NCBI GenBank assembly: GCA_015065925.1 | Contig: SVPL01000001.1 | Span: forward strand, 42,667 to 106,666 | DNA length: 64,000 nucleotides | Direction of reading: 5' to 3' | From: Oscillospiraceae bacterium | Lineage (GTDB): Bacteria > Bacillota > Clostridia > Oscillospirales > Acutalibacteraceae | Shown here: positions 38,012-48,000 of the stretch, piece by piece | Layout of the letters: each line of letters begins with the position of its first letter | Numbering within the stretch: position 1 is the stretch's first letter | Made by a program: the position numbers and the translations under genes | The notes under the pieces: model-generated | What the model was told of the DNA's origin: nothing | Seen by the model: only the letters and a program-made list of their open reading frames with translations | Database searches by the model: none

Positions 38012-39144
38012 AAAATTCAAATTCTGAAAAATTATTTGAGCTTTTAAGCCAATTAGATGATGATATTTTGGAAGAAGCCTTACAGGCAAACGACAAAAAG
38101 AGTTTTAAAAAAACGGCTCAAAAGAGTAAAATTATAATATTTCGCCCTCTTTTTGTAAAAATAGCCCTTTGGGTGTTGTGTATCGCCATAGGTGTTTCTG
38201 CATTGGCTATTAATGCGAATAATATAAACAATTCCTTGCTGTTTGGAGAAAAATCCTCTAATTCGGTTTTAGAATCCGAAGACAATCAATTGTCAAATTC
38301 ACAAACCTCAAAAGAAGATTTTTCTGAAAATCAAAATAATTCTCATTCACAAGGGGCGCAAAGCGATAACAAAGCTTCTTCATCCTCACATTCAAGTACC
38401 TCTCAAGAACAAATTGCTGATGGTAAAGATGTTAGTGGCCCTCAGCACATTGAAAGTATTGATAAATTCAATTTTTATGCTACTAAAATATTAATAGAAA
38501 ATGAGAATGCTTTACCCCTTGAGGGAGTCGGGGAGAATTCTGTATTACCAACCGCAGGTTTAAAAGCAAGGGCAATTCAACTGTTAGGCGGTAAGGTTTG
38601 TTATAAATTTGATTTGGATACAGAAATTTGGATAAGAAGGGTTTCTTATTTTACCATAGTTCTTGATAATAACCATAACAAAGGCTTTTTAGCCAACAAA
38701 TTGGGCGGTACGGGTATGGTTGAGGTTGTTATTGTTGAAACGGGTATTTATGATATGATAACCTTTAAAAGGGGCCAAAAATATTATTCTTGTATGTTGG
38801 AAAAAGCTATAAGCTCAGATATTGGCTCAGATATTGGCGCACCTTATAACCCTATTATCAGTGAAAGGATGTTTTTTACCACCAAAAAATATATTGATGG
38901 CTTTAATGTCGTAGAAGGCACAGAAAAAACTAATTTTCAATTTATGGTTCATTTTAAAGATCACAGCGACTATAGTGAAATAATCCGTATGACATCTACC
39001 TATTGCAAAGACAATAAGGCGGATAATACCCAATTAGTCCCTGACACCATTGTTTTTAATAAGGATAGTTATAAAATTAAAGAAACAAGCGGATATTTCA
39101 CCATAAGGAATTTAGAAAATTATTTAAATAAGTATGCTAGATAA
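38008..39144 (+). CDS. Putative membrane anti-sigma factor
   Basis: 378 residues. A short cytoplasmic N-terminus (residues 1-48, LFELLSQLDDDILEEALQ) is followed by one membrane helix (about 50-70), a Ser/Asn/Gln-rich extracellular stretch to about 145 and a globular outer domain. The N-terminal segment before the helix and the four-base overlap with the sigma gene fit an anti-sigma factor that senses an outside signal. AGGAGGGG lies upstream of the ATG. The outer domain is not recognised. Confidence 0.65.
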   Translation: MKNSNSEKLFELLSQLDDDILEEALQANDKKSFKKTAQKSKIIIFRPLFVKIALWVLCIAIGVSALAINANNINNSLLFGEKSSNSVLESEDNQLSNSQTSKEDFSENQNNSHSQGAQSDNKASSSSHSSTSQEQIADGKDVSGPQHIESIDKFNFYATKILIENENALPLEGVGENSVLPTAGLKARAIQLLGGKVCYKFDLDTEIWIRRVSYFTIVLDNNHNKGFLANKLGGTGMVEVVIVETGIYDMITFKRGQKYYSCMLEKAISSDIGSDIGAPYNPIISERMFFTTKKYIDGFNVVEGTEKTNFQFMVHFKDHSDYSEIIRMTSTYCKDNKADNTQLVPDTIVFNKDSYKIKETSGYFTIRNLENYLNKYAR

Positions 39145-39190
39145 ATTGGGGGTTTGAAAGGCGAAACGACTTTCAAACCCCCAATTTATC
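39140..39190. terminator. Long hairpin over the stop of the anti-sigma gene
   Basis: Perfect 21-bp arms (39140-39160 and 39170-39190), core ATTGGGGGTTTGAAAG, loop GCGAAACGA. The left arm includes the stop codon. No strong U-tract. Its right arm is repeated at the very start of the window. Confidence 0.7.
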
Positions 39191-39198
39191 GGTTCAGT

Positions 39199-39226
39199 TA
39201 TCCAGCGTCTAATATCTAACATCTAA
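39199..39226. repeat. Heptamer array, family I (four units)
   Basis: Units TATCCAG, CGTCTAA, TATCTAA, CATCTAA in register, between convergent genes and directly before a palindromic terminator, the same arrangement as at 27105-27179. Confidence 0.75.
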
Positions 39227-39266
39227 AACAGGGAAGAAATGAAAAATTTCACTTCTTCCCCGTTTT
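39225..39266 (-). terminator. Palindromic terminator, relative of 27138-27179
   Basis: Arms AAAACAGGGAAGAAATGAAA and its near complement. The two differences from a perfect stem are G-U pairs in minus-strand RNA but A-C mismatches in plus-strand RNA, so it mainly serves the minus-strand gene at 39271. Confidence 0.8.
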
Positions 39267-39270
39267 TATT

Positions 39271-41319
39271 TTATTCAATTCTTGTTTTTCTGGTACCGAA
39301 AATTATTCCGTAATAATCGGTCTCAAGTATTTTGGCAGATGCCAAAAACATATTATTAACCTCGGTTTTATAGGCGGAAATATATTCCTTATCCTTTATA
39401 ACATTACCCTTAAAATCGGTGAAGGTTCTTTCAGATGCGCTATACATACCGCGCTCGGTTATAAAGCTTCGGTTTGAAAAAACCACAAGAGGCGAGCTGC
39501 TGCTTAAAATGTCCTTTCCCATTAAAAGCCTTGAATCATATTCAAAATTAAGCAAATTTGAAATGGTGGGAAGCACATCTAAGCTACTGCAATATTTATC
39601 AACCTCTATAGATTTTTTCATAGAAGGAGAATAAACAATCAAGGCGTTTTTGTAAATTTCAAAATTGGAGTCTACCTTGTGCCCTGCCAATTCGGAAAAA
39701 TAATGGTATTCATCCTCTGAGTTTTTATCCTCTAAGCCGTAAGGATAATGGTCGGCAGAAATAACAATAAGGGTTTTGTCGGCTACTCCTGCCGCCTCCA
39801 GCTTTGAAAGTAATAGCTCCATAGCCCTATCGAGCTCAATATTACAGGCAATGTATGATTTTGCGACTTCGGAATAGGGCAGATTTTCCACTAGCTTTTT
39901 GTTTTTTGCAGACATTGAATTATCCGAAAAGCTGTAATCCATATGACCGCTTACGCTCATATAATATGCGTGAAACCTTTCACTGCTTGATATATATTCA
40001 TCGGCAGTAGCGGCTATCATTTCATAGTCAGATTCAGGCCAACAATTCTTAATTTTACCCTCTAAGCCATTGCCCATTCCTTTGTAAATATAACCCATAT
40101 TGGGGTGGGATACATCTCTGCGATAGTATGTGTAGGTGTGGGGATGGTAGGCGTAAACCTTTTGGACTCCCGAGTTTAAAAACTGTCTGCCCATTGTAAA
40201 GCACATATTGTTTTTTTGCTCTCCTGAGCGATAAAAGCTCCATACACCCGATTTTGGTATTAGTCCCGTGCAGTTAACATATTCTCCATCAGAGGTGCTG
40301 ACTCCCCAAATGGGTGTATAAAAATTGTTGAATTTAAAGCCGTTATTATACATTTTATAAAGGGTGGGGGTTAATTCCCTGTTAATTGCATAATGGGAAA
40401 AGGCCTCAGCAGTTATGTAGATAAGATTATACCCTTCAAACATACCTGTATACTGATTTTTCTCACTGGGGGTTCGTTCACTAAAATATTTGTGAAGGTC
40501 TAAAACCTCTTTGTTGGTTTCGTTTTTTATAAGGGAGTCAAAATCTATATCCATCTGCCAGGTACCGTATGTTTGAGGAGTGGTCGGCTCAGCAGATACG
40601 GGAATATCTGAGGATGCATCTATTTCAATATCCGAGGGATGCTCACTTCCCAAAATATTGTATTTAATATCCTGAAGCTCGGTATTCAAAAGCCCAAAAT
40701 AAGCGGCAGAAAGATTTGGATCAAAGGCTTGATAATATATTTCGTTTGAAATTGGAATAAGTATAACCAAAAGGGTTATTAAAAAATGTAGTGCTACAGA
40801 GCCTAAAAAACCGAAAATTCGCGGTTTTATACAAATTTTTGTGAAGGTTACACCTCTTTTTGCGCTTATAAAAAAGCAACCTGAAATCGCAGGAGCAAAA
40901 ATCAAAATAACAGGAATTATACACGCCTTGATTGTTTGAAGTGTTTTTTCCCAAATGCCCTGCTCAATTATTTGGTCGGCGCCACCTACGCCTATAGAAT
41001 ACAGTATGAGATATTTGTTAAAGCACCAATAATAGACAATTTGGGTAGAAAAAACCAATGCCAAAACAAAAAGAAAGATTTTTGCCAATGTGTTGCCCGT
41101 TTTACTGCTAAAGCAACTGCAAATTACACTTAAAACTCCCCCCGCCACAATGGAATAAAGGGGCGCGAAAAGTAAACCCAGATTAAAAAAATCGGGTGTG
41201 GTTAAAAATTTAAAAATAAGCTCCATATAAATTATGGATATGGGAAAAACCAAAAAGCTTAATTTTTGCCTTTTGGATAGCTCTGATAATTTTATTGGTT
41301 TAATTTTTTTAATACTCAC
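39271..41319 (-). CDS. LTA-synthase-family sulfatase-fold membrane enzyme
   Basis: 682 residues. Five or so N-terminal membrane helices (to about residue 200) precede an extracellular sulfatase-fold domain. Metal and catalytic landmarks of LtaS-type enzymes are visible: TAEAF (metal Glu), the catalytic-type Thr in VSTSDGEY, and ISADHYPYG (Asp-His). Family members move glycerol-phosphate or phosphoethanolamine from phospholipid to a polymer or glycan. The downstream PE-synthesis operon makes phosphoethanolamine transfer worth testing. The start is the GTG at 41319, with AAAGGA 7 bases upstream. The upstream ATG at 41382 lies in a structured leader. Confidence 0.85.
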   Translation of the reverse strand: MSIKKIKPIKLSELSKRQKLSFLVFPISIIYMELIFKFLTTPDFFNLGLLFAPLYSIVAGGVLSVICSCFSSKTGNTLAKIFLFVLALVFSTQIVYYWCFNKYLILYSIGVGGADQIIEQGIWEKTLQTIKACIIPVILIFAPAISGCFFISAKRGVTFTKICIKPRIFGFLGSVALHFLITLLVILIPISNEIYYQAFDPNLSAAYFGLLNTELQDIKYNILGSEHPSDIEIDASSDIPVSAEPTTPQTYGTWQMDIDFDSLIKNETNKEVLDLHKYFSERTPSEKNQYTGMFEGYNLIYITAEAFSHYAINRELTPTLYKMYNNGFKFNNFYTPIWGVSTSDGEYVNCTGLIPKSGVWSFYRSGEQKNNMCFTMGRQFLNSGVQKVYAYHPHTYTYYRRDVSHPNMGYIYKGMGNGLEGKIKNCWPESDYEMIAATADEYISSSERFHAYYMSVSGHMDYSFSDNSMSAKNKKLVENLPYSEVAKSYIACNIELDRAMELLLSKLEAAGVADKTLIVISADHYPYGLEDKNSEDEYHYFSELAGHKVDSNFEIYKNALIVYSPSMKKSIEVDKYCSSLDVLPTISNLLNFEYDSRLLMGKDILSSSSPLVVFSNRSFITERGMYSASERTFTDFKGNVIKDKEYISAYKTEVNNMFLASAKILETDYYGIIFGTRKTRIE

Positions 41320-41335
41320 TTTTAAGTCCTTTCCT

Positions 41336-41394
41336 AAATGGCTATGAAGCTCGATGAGCCAAAATATACCTAAAATAGCCATTTAAGGCTATTT
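41336..41394 (-). promoter_or_regulatory. Leader with mutually exclusive hairpins before the LTA-synthase-like gene
   Basis: On the minus strand the segment AAATGGCTAT can pair back with the preceding AAATAGCC (41387-41394 with 41373-41380). Alternatively it pairs forward with ATAGCCATTT (41375-41384 with 41336-41345), whose end touches the ribosome site. The two stems cannot coexist. Inner stem GCTC/GAGC. Known class not recognised. Confidence 0.5.
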
Positions 41395-41416
41395 CGGATT
41401 TTAATAACATACTAAC

Positions 41417-41445
41417 ATTATACATATTTAGACTTTTTAAATCAA
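41417..41445 (-). promoter_or_regulatory. Promoter of the LTA-synthase-like gene
   Basis: TTGATT (41440-41445), 17 bases, TATAAT (41417-41422) on the minus strand. Confidence 0.8.
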
Positions 41446-41494
41446 CCAATTTAAAAAAATTTTAAAAAATTAATAATTACCAACATTCTTTTTG

Positions 41495-41523
41495 TTGATA
41501 TAACACTTAAAATATGTTATAAT
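41495..41523 (+). promoter_or_regulatory. Promoter of the phospholipid operon
   Basis: TTGATA (41495-41500), 17 bases, TATAAT (41518-41523), about 50 bases before the PAP2 gene. Confidence 0.8.
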
Positions 41524-41572
41524 GTTTATAATAGTGTGAATTTTTTAAAAATTTTGACTTTTGGAGAAAATA

Positions 41573-42235
41573 ATGAGAAAAAACAAAGTTTGGTCTATTA
41601 GGTATTGGTGGATTCCTATTTTTTCAATGATTTTGATTAATACCATAGCCTACACGGGTACTAAATTAGTTACCGACTCGGGCTATCATTTTGATATTTC
41701 TCTGCCAATAGATTTTGCTATACCGTTTATACCTGCCTTTATTATAATATACATACTTTCTTACCTTCAGTGGGTTGTGGGCTATGGGCTTATTGCCGCC
41801 GAAAGCAAGGAAGTTTGCTACAGAGTGATTTCTTCTGAAATAATTGCAAAATTAATTTGTCTTGTGATTTTTCTTATTTTGCCCACCACAATGAGCCGCC
41901 CCGAAAATACGGGTGAAGGAATATTAGGCTATTTAGTTAATTTAATTTATTCTGCAGATACACCAACAACCCTTTTACCCTCTGTTCATTGTTTGGAAAG
42001 TTGGATTTTATTCAGAACAGCGCATAAAATAACCCGATTTAAAAAATGGCTTGTGCCTTTATGGTTTATTTTTGCAATACTTGTTTTTGCGTCGGTAGTT
42101 TTTGTAAAGCAACACCTGATTTTAGATATCCCTGCCGCTATTTTGGTGGGTGAAATCGGACTTTTCTTAGGTAAAAAATTTAAAACCGAAAGATTTTTTG
42201 AAAAAATAAATCGAAAATTCCTGAAAGGGGAATAA
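41573..42235 (+). CDS. PAP2-family membrane phosphatase
   Basis: 220 residues, about six membrane helices. Lipid-phosphatase motifs in reduced form: an SRP segment (108-110), PSVH (136-139) in place of PSGH, and KQHLILD with His181 and Asp185. It may remove phosphate from phosphatidic acid or a related lipid, or act as an inositol/head-group phosphotransferase. ATG 41573 has GGAG 6 bases upstream; the in-frame TTG at 41561 includes this site. First gene of an operon with a flippase-like gene, pssA and psd. Confidence 0.8.
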   Translation: MRKNKVWSIRYWWIPIFSMILINTIAYTGTKLVTDSGYHFDISLPIDFAIPFIPAFIIIYILSYLQWVVGYGLIAAESKEVCYRVISSEIIAKLICLVIFLILPTTMSRPENTGEGILGYLVNLIYSADTPTTLLPSVHCLESWILFRTAHKITRFKKWLVPLWFIFAILVFASVVFVKQHLILDIPAAILVGEIGLFLGKKFKTERFFEKINRKFLKGE

Positions 42236-42237
42236 TT

Positions 42238-43365
42238 TTGTCAGATACACAAAAAGCACCTATAGAGCAAAATGCTTCAGGTGAAAAAAAGAAGGAGTCC
42301 TTTAATCTTAAAAACAGGATTATTTGGACGGTTGTATTTATAGTCATTGCGGCGCTGAGTATTTGGGCGGTAGTCGCTCAGTCGGGTAATTTCTCCCTTA
42401 AAAGTTTTTGGGATTTTGTGAAAAATTCCAACCCTTGGTGGCTTGCTTCGGCGATTATTTCAATGCTTGGATTTATATTTTTTGAAGGCTTTGCCCTTAT
42501 TTATGTTTGTCGCGCCTTGGGGTACAAAACAGGTTTTAAAGGCGGTTTTGTATATTCTGCAGCCGATATTTATGTTTCGGCAATAACCCCCTCGGCAACG
42601 GGCGGTCAACCTGCCTGCGCCTATTTTATGATGAAGGACGGCATTCCCGGTACCGTTGTTACGGCGGCGCTTATTTGCAACCTTGTAATGTACACATCAG
42701 CAATTGTTGTAATGGGTGTTTTTGCAATTTTTGCAAACCTAAACACATTCTTTGGCTTTAGCGGGCTTTCTAAAATTTTGATTGTTGCAGGAATTGTTAC
42801 TCAAGTATTTTTACTTTTATTTTTCATAATGCTGCTTACTAAAAAAGGTCTTATGCAAAGCCTTTGCACAGGGTTTATTAAATTTTTAGGTAGGCTTCAC
42901 ATTATACGCAAGGTGGATAAAACCCTTGCAAAGGTTCAAAATAAAATGAATAATTATTCTAAAAATACCGAGCTTCTTAAGGGCAAAGGCAAGCTGCTTA
43001 TTATTGTTTTTATATTCAATTTATTGCAAAGACTTTCTCAGGTTTTGGTAACTCCCTTAACCTACCTTGCCTCGGGCGGTGAGCTTTCTAAGGCTTTTGA
43101 TGTTTTCGTAACACAAATTTATGTTTTACTTGGAGCAAACTGTGTGCCTATACCGGGTGCAGTTGGCGTTACCGATTACCTTATGTTAGACGGTTTTCAA
43201 ATGATGGGTATTCAAAATTATGAATTTTTAGAGCTTTTCAGTCGTTTTCTTTCATTCTATATGTGTATAATTATTTGCGGAATAACCCTTCTTATAAGCT
43301 GCATTACCTATTCTGATAAAAGAAGAAAAAAGCAAGTTCAAAAACAACAGGAGGTACAATTATGA
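42238..43365 (+). CDS. MprF/AglD-like flippase-domain membrane protein
   Basis: 375 residues with about eight membrane helices, resembling the UPF0104/lysylphosphatidylglycerol-synthase membrane region (ATGGQPACAYFMMKDGIPGTV and PIPGAVGVTDYLML are typical). No aminoacyl-transferase domain is present. Such domains move or help move charged lipids across the membrane, so here it may translocate a PE-related lipid (inference). The start is a TTG at 42238, with AAAGGGG 8 bases upstream. It overlaps pssA by ATGA. Confidence 0.8.
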   Translation: MSDTQKAPIEQNASGEKKKESFNLKNRIIWTVVFIVIAALSIWAVVAQSGNFSLKSFWDFVKNSNPWWLASAIISMLGFIFFEGFALIYVCRALGYKTGFKGGFVYSAADIYVSAITPSATGGQPACAYFMMKDGIPGTVVTAALICNLVMYTSAIVVMGVFAIFANLNTFFGFSGLSKILIVAGIVTQVFLLLFFIMLLTKKGLMQSLCTGFIKFLGRLHIIRKVDKTLAKVQNKMNNYSKNTELLKGKGKLLIIVFIFNLLQRLSQVLVTPLTYLASGGELSKAFDVFVTQIYVLLGANCVPIPGAVGVTDYLMLDGFQMMGIQNYEFLELFSRFLSFYMCIIICGITLLISCITYSDKRRKKQVQKQQEVQL

Positions 43366-44060
43366 TAGGAATTTATGATTACACGGTTGTTTTAACCTAC
43401 CTTTCCTTGCTTTCTGCGGGAACGGGAATTGTTGTTTCTTTAGGTGGCCACGGTCATCCATTTTTAGGAATATTCTTTCTGCTTTTTTGCGGACTTTGTG
43501 ACGCATTTGACGGCAAGGTGGCTTCTACCAAGAAAAACAGAAGTGACATAGAAAGAAAATTCGGTATTCAAATAGATTCTCTTTCCGACCTTATTGCCTT
43601 TGGTGTTTTACCCGCTTGTATAGGCGCGGCTTTTATAAGGGTTTCGGAGGCTTTTGGTCACCTACTTAACGGCAACAGCTCTAACTACTTAAACATATTT
43701 TTAAAGGTTGCTATTTTTGGAATACTTATTCTTTATATTTTAACGGCTATGATTAGACTTGCATATTTTAATGTAACTGAGGAGGAGCGTCAAGAAACCG
43801 AAACAGGCTCCAGAAAGTTTTACCTTGGTCTGCCTGTAACCTCTGCATCACTTATCTTCCCTACAGTTGCGCTTTTACAGTATTTAGTACCCGCCGACCT
43901 TACTTGGCTTTACATTGTAGCAATAGTTATTACAGGCGCTTTGTTTATAACTCCGTTTAAGATTAAAAAATTAGGTCTTAAAGGCATTTTAGCTCTTGTA
44001 GGAATTGGCACCGCCGAGTTTATTGCCCTTATTATTGCCTTTATTATAAGACACAGCTAG
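43362..44060 (+). CDS. pssA: CDP-diacylglycerol-serine O-phosphatidyltransferase
   Basis: 232-residue membrane enzyme of the CDP-alcohol phosphatidyltransferase family. It joins CDP-diacylglycerol and serine to phosphatidylserine. The catalytic motif runs from Asp47 (DAFDG, A54) to Gly68, Asp72 and Asp76; the usual Arg after the Ala is not in the standard place. AGGAGGT lies 6 bases before the ATG. The next gene encodes the decarboxylase, which supports the serine specificity. Confidence 0.9.
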   Translation: MIGIYDYTVVLTYLSLLSAGTGIVVSLGGHGHPFLGIFFLLFCGLCDAFDGKVASTKKNRSDIERKFGIQIDSLSDLIAFGVLPACIGAAFIRVSEAFGHLLNGNSSNYLNIFLKVAIFGILILYILTAMIRLAYFNVTEEERQETETGSRKFYLGLPVTSASLIFPTVALLQYLVPADLTWLYIVAIVITGALFITPFKIKKLGLKGILALVGIGTAEFIALIIAFIIRHS

Positions 44061-44068
44061 GTATATTT

Positions 44069-44899
44069 ATGAATAATAACAAAAAAGGTGCTCTTGGTTT
44101 TTTATATAATACCAAATCAGGAAGGTTTGTTTTAAAGCTCCTAACCGCCAGATGGCTTTCAAAGCTTTGCGGAGTATTTTTAAGCAGTAGACTTTCAAAA
44201 CCGCTTATAAAGGGCTTTGTAACAAAAAACGGTATTAATTTGGCTGATTATAAAACAAATGATTTTAACTGTTTTAATCATTGCTTTTGCAGAGAAATAA
44301 AGCCTGAGCTTCGACCAATAGATTTTGAAAAAAATCACCTTATTTCACCCTGCGACGGACTGCTTAGCGCTTATAAAATCACAGATGACACCGTTTTACC
44401 CATAAAACAAAGCAGTTATTCAGTAAATGAGCTTTTAGCGGGGGATGAAATCTGCAAAAGGTACAAAGACGGAATTTGTCTTGTTTTCAGACTTTGCGTA
44501 GACCACTACCACCGTTATTGCTATGTGGATAATCTAACAATAAGCAAAAAACGGTTTATAAAAGGCAAGCTTCACACGGTACGCCCCATAGCCCTTGAAA
44601 GATACCCCGTTTTTGTTCAAAACTGTCGTGAGTATACCGTTATGGAAACCGAAAATTTTGGTACAGTTACTCAAATTGAGGTTGGAGCAATGTTGGTTGG
44701 CAAAATCAAAAACCACCATAGCGAGGGCGAATTTTCAAAAGGTGAAGAAAAGGGAATGTTCCTTTACGGCGGAAGCACCATTGTTCTGCTTTTGGAAAAA
44801 GATGCCACAAATATAAACTATGAATATTTTTCAGCAACAAAAAAAGGAATAGAAACCCCCGTTAAAATGGGACAAAATTTAACCGACTTTAAAAAATAA
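44069..44899 (+). CDS. psd: Phosphatidylserine decarboxylase
   Basis: 276-residue proenzyme that converts phosphatidylserine to phosphatidylethanolamine using a self-made pyruvoyl group. The processing motif GGST is at residues 234-237 with cleavage before Ser236, and the Asp96 (SPCDG) and His-rich DHYHRY (145-150) segments are present. It completes a PE pathway with pssA upstream. Ends just before a palindromic terminator shared with the convergent gene. Confidence 0.93.
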   Translation: MNNNKKGALGFLYNTKSGRFVLKLLTARWLSKLCGVFLSSRLSKPLIKGFVTKNGINLADYKTNDFNCFNHCFCREIKPELRPIDFEKNHLISPCDGLLSAYKITDDTVLPIKQSSYSVNELLAGDEICKRYKDGICLVFRLCVDHYHRYCYVDNLTISKKRFIKGKLHTVRPIALERYPVFVQNCREYTVMETENFGTVTQIEVGAMLVGKIKNHHSEGEFSKGEEKGMFLYGGSTIVLLLEKDATNINYEYFSATKKGIETPVKMGQNLTDFKK

Positions 44900-44951
44900 A
44901 GATGTCCTTTAAGTTTTATGAATTAATCAAATCTAATATACTAATAAAAGG

Positions 44952-44990
44952 AACAGGGAAGAAGCGAGAATTTTTCACTTCTTCCCTGTT
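44952..44990. terminator. Palindromic terminator, third relative
   Basis: Arms AACAGGGAAGAAGCGAGAA and its near complement, between the convergent psd and the 1479-aa protein gene. A degraded TCTAATA-type stretch precedes it (44931-44949), as in the other two copies. Confidence 0.8.
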
Positions 44991-45018
44991 TTAAAATTTT
45001 TATTGTTCGATTTGCTTG

Positions 45019-48000
45019 TTACTTAATCACATTTAAATCAAATGAGAATTGGTATTTATCCATATAATATTCGTTCTTAATTGATGAGAACCATTCAACC
45101 GTAACGGTTTCGCCGCCGTTTCCAAAATAGAACATAGCGAGCATTCCGTATGCTCTCAGGTCGGTGTACTCAGGCTGTTGGAAGTTGGTAAGAATCTGAA
45201 CGGCTGTGGTGCCATCTTCACGAGTGAGAAGCTTGGTTTCAGGGCCAAAAGAGCTTTCGTGGCCGCAAAGCACCATAACAACATTGGAGCAAGGAACTAC
45301 CAAATTATCGTAAATATACTGTCCTGCGTGACCACCAAGGGCGTTGCCTTCGGAATCTACACGGTCCTCAACATCGTAAACCTCTTTTTCTTGCAGGAGC
45401 GTCATATCGCCATCAAGATAACCGTGGGTGCTGATAATTACGTTGCAGTCGGGGTTGGCATCTACCTTTTCTCTTGCCCAGGCAACCTCGGCGGTGCAGG
45501 GGAAGAAATCAAGGGTAAGCATCATATACTTAATGCCGCCTACTGTAACGATGCGGTAGTAGGTTTTCATTGTGCCGTCATAGCTTTCAAAGCTGTCGCC
45601 GCCATAGGCGTATTTTTCGGTGGTAATATACTTATCATACCCTGCAATCGCATCGTGATTACCGCGAATAACGGATTGATTTATTCCTGCCTCTTTAAGA
45701 CGAAGAAGCTGTTCATCAATATCTGCGTATTCCCTGTCGGTACTCATATTGGTAATGTCACCCATACCGAACACATATTGGAGTTTTTTGTCTGTTTTAT
45801 TATTTATAAGCCAATCGTAAATGTGGGGGAGCTTTTCGGGATAGTTTTCTGTGATGTACTGAACATCGCCCACAACGGCAAAGGAATAATCATATTCGGT
45901 TGGGGTATTGGGATTATCAAGATTCCAACCGTCATCGGGCTGCCAATCAGAATAATGGCTTCTTATGGCAGCGTTTTCGAGCATTGCGTTTACAATATTC
46001 AAATCTTCGGTGGTTTTAGGCCAATCACGGATGGCGTACATAACGTCAAAAATTGAAACGGTTACGGTATCGCCGTAGATAATGGTTTCTACATTATTTT
46101 TATCGGTGTAAACAAAGTAAGGACGAACAGCATATTCTGTGGCGAATTTATTATAATCAATTTTACCGCCTGAACGACCTATGTTATAAAGAGCGGCGGT
46201 GAAATAGGTGTTCTCGGTATCGCCTTCCAGGTACTGATAGTTGGTTTCATTTACCTTTACGTCCTTAGCGAACTCATTACCTTTATAAAGAACTTCACCA
46301 TTCATCTTAGTGCTATCAGCGGCAAGAATACCAAGCTCTTTGAAGGTACTGCCATTATAAGAGGTAAGCATTTCATTTTTAACCGAGAACTTATAGCGAA
46401 GAGCCTGTGGGACTTCAGCAGAAGCGGCACGCATTGCATTGCCTGCATAATTTATAGCAGTTTCATAGCAAACCATATCATCCACATAGGTTTGACAACG
46501 ATTATACCAGGTATTGCGGTTGCGTGGATATAAATGTATATAAACGCTATCGGTATTATCATCTGTTTTGAAGCTAAAGCTGATTTTCTTCCAGTTTTGA
46601 ACAGAGGATTTATCCTTTATTGTTACATTGGTTTCAAAAAGCTCTTCACTTCTGGGTTCTTCATAAAAACCGTAGATATCTGCTCCGGCAATTTTTTGGC
46701 TGTTGGCAATCAAATGGTTAGACATAACGCTGAGGTAAGAGGGTTTTATATTATATGTGTTTGCAACTGTTACCGATGAAAGGAAGTTGTATTCATCAGG
46801 ATTCATTACATACATACTCATTGTGTAGCTTGTGTTGGGCTTAAGACCCTCTATTTTTCTTACAAAGGAGCGGTAAGAGGAAGAAATTGCAAGCATTGAA
46901 TTACCGCTGTGAGGTGTTGCTGTATATTTTGCAGTCTTTCTATCTGCTTCTGCATAATAGGTGCCTGTTTCTCTGTCATAGCCAATATCGGTGTAGTAGG
47001 TGGTAGAGGTCTCACCCATAGTTTTAAGATAAAATCCTATATTTTCGGTTTCGTAATTAGAGCCAACCATAAGTCCCCATTTATCGTTATAGGGGGCAAC
47101 ACCTGTGGCAACGGGTTCAACACGCATATTGGTGCCATTTGCGTAGGACTCAAAGGATGCGGCGCCTGTTAGCACATTACGGCAGAGGAGCTTTGCAGTA
47201 ACTTCTGAAATATCAACCTCATTGGGATTATAGGTGTAGGCTTCCCCACTTTCAACCAAGGTTTCGCCGCTATACCAACCAATGAAGGTGTTAATTCCGT
47301 CCATTTTATCATAATTGATTGTAACGGTTTCGGTGCCATCGGCATTTTCGGTAATTTCAGCAGTAGCGTAATTAAGATTTGACGCATCAGGATAGGATGT
47401 GCCGTCGGTATTAACATAAACGATTTTTGCGCCGTACTCTCTGTAAACTGCATTAATGCTTACGGCTTTACTACCCATTGCAAAGGCGGTGATTGGGCTG
47501 TAAAAATCATCAACGACAACTTCGCCTGATACAACCTCCCAGCGGTCAAAAACCATACCGCTTGCGGGTTTGTTTGCCGTAATGGTAACACATGTACCCT
47601 CTTTAGCTGCCGTAACATTAGCAGTACCGTTTTGAACTGTGATGGGATTTTTTGTAATTTCGGTAAAATTAAATCCGCCCAGTCTTAGAGTGTAGCAGTA
47701 GCCTGTAGTAAAATACAAATAATACTGCGTATCGCTGTCACCTGTAGTAAAATCGGCGGTAAATTCTGTCCATCCGCCCCTGTCTAAAGCTATTTCTCCC
47801 GAAAGATTTTTAAATGCTGTTGTACCATAACCGTTTTCATTGGCTGTTTGCAAGCCTTCTTCTGTAACAACATCAATTCTTGTAATTTTAGAAGCATTTG
47901 TTTGAATACTGTTGTCATATTTGAAGGTAAGCTCGTAATCGGTGTTGGGCTTAAGGTTTGAGGGTAATTTAATATAAAATGTAGAATGCCAGCATTTATT

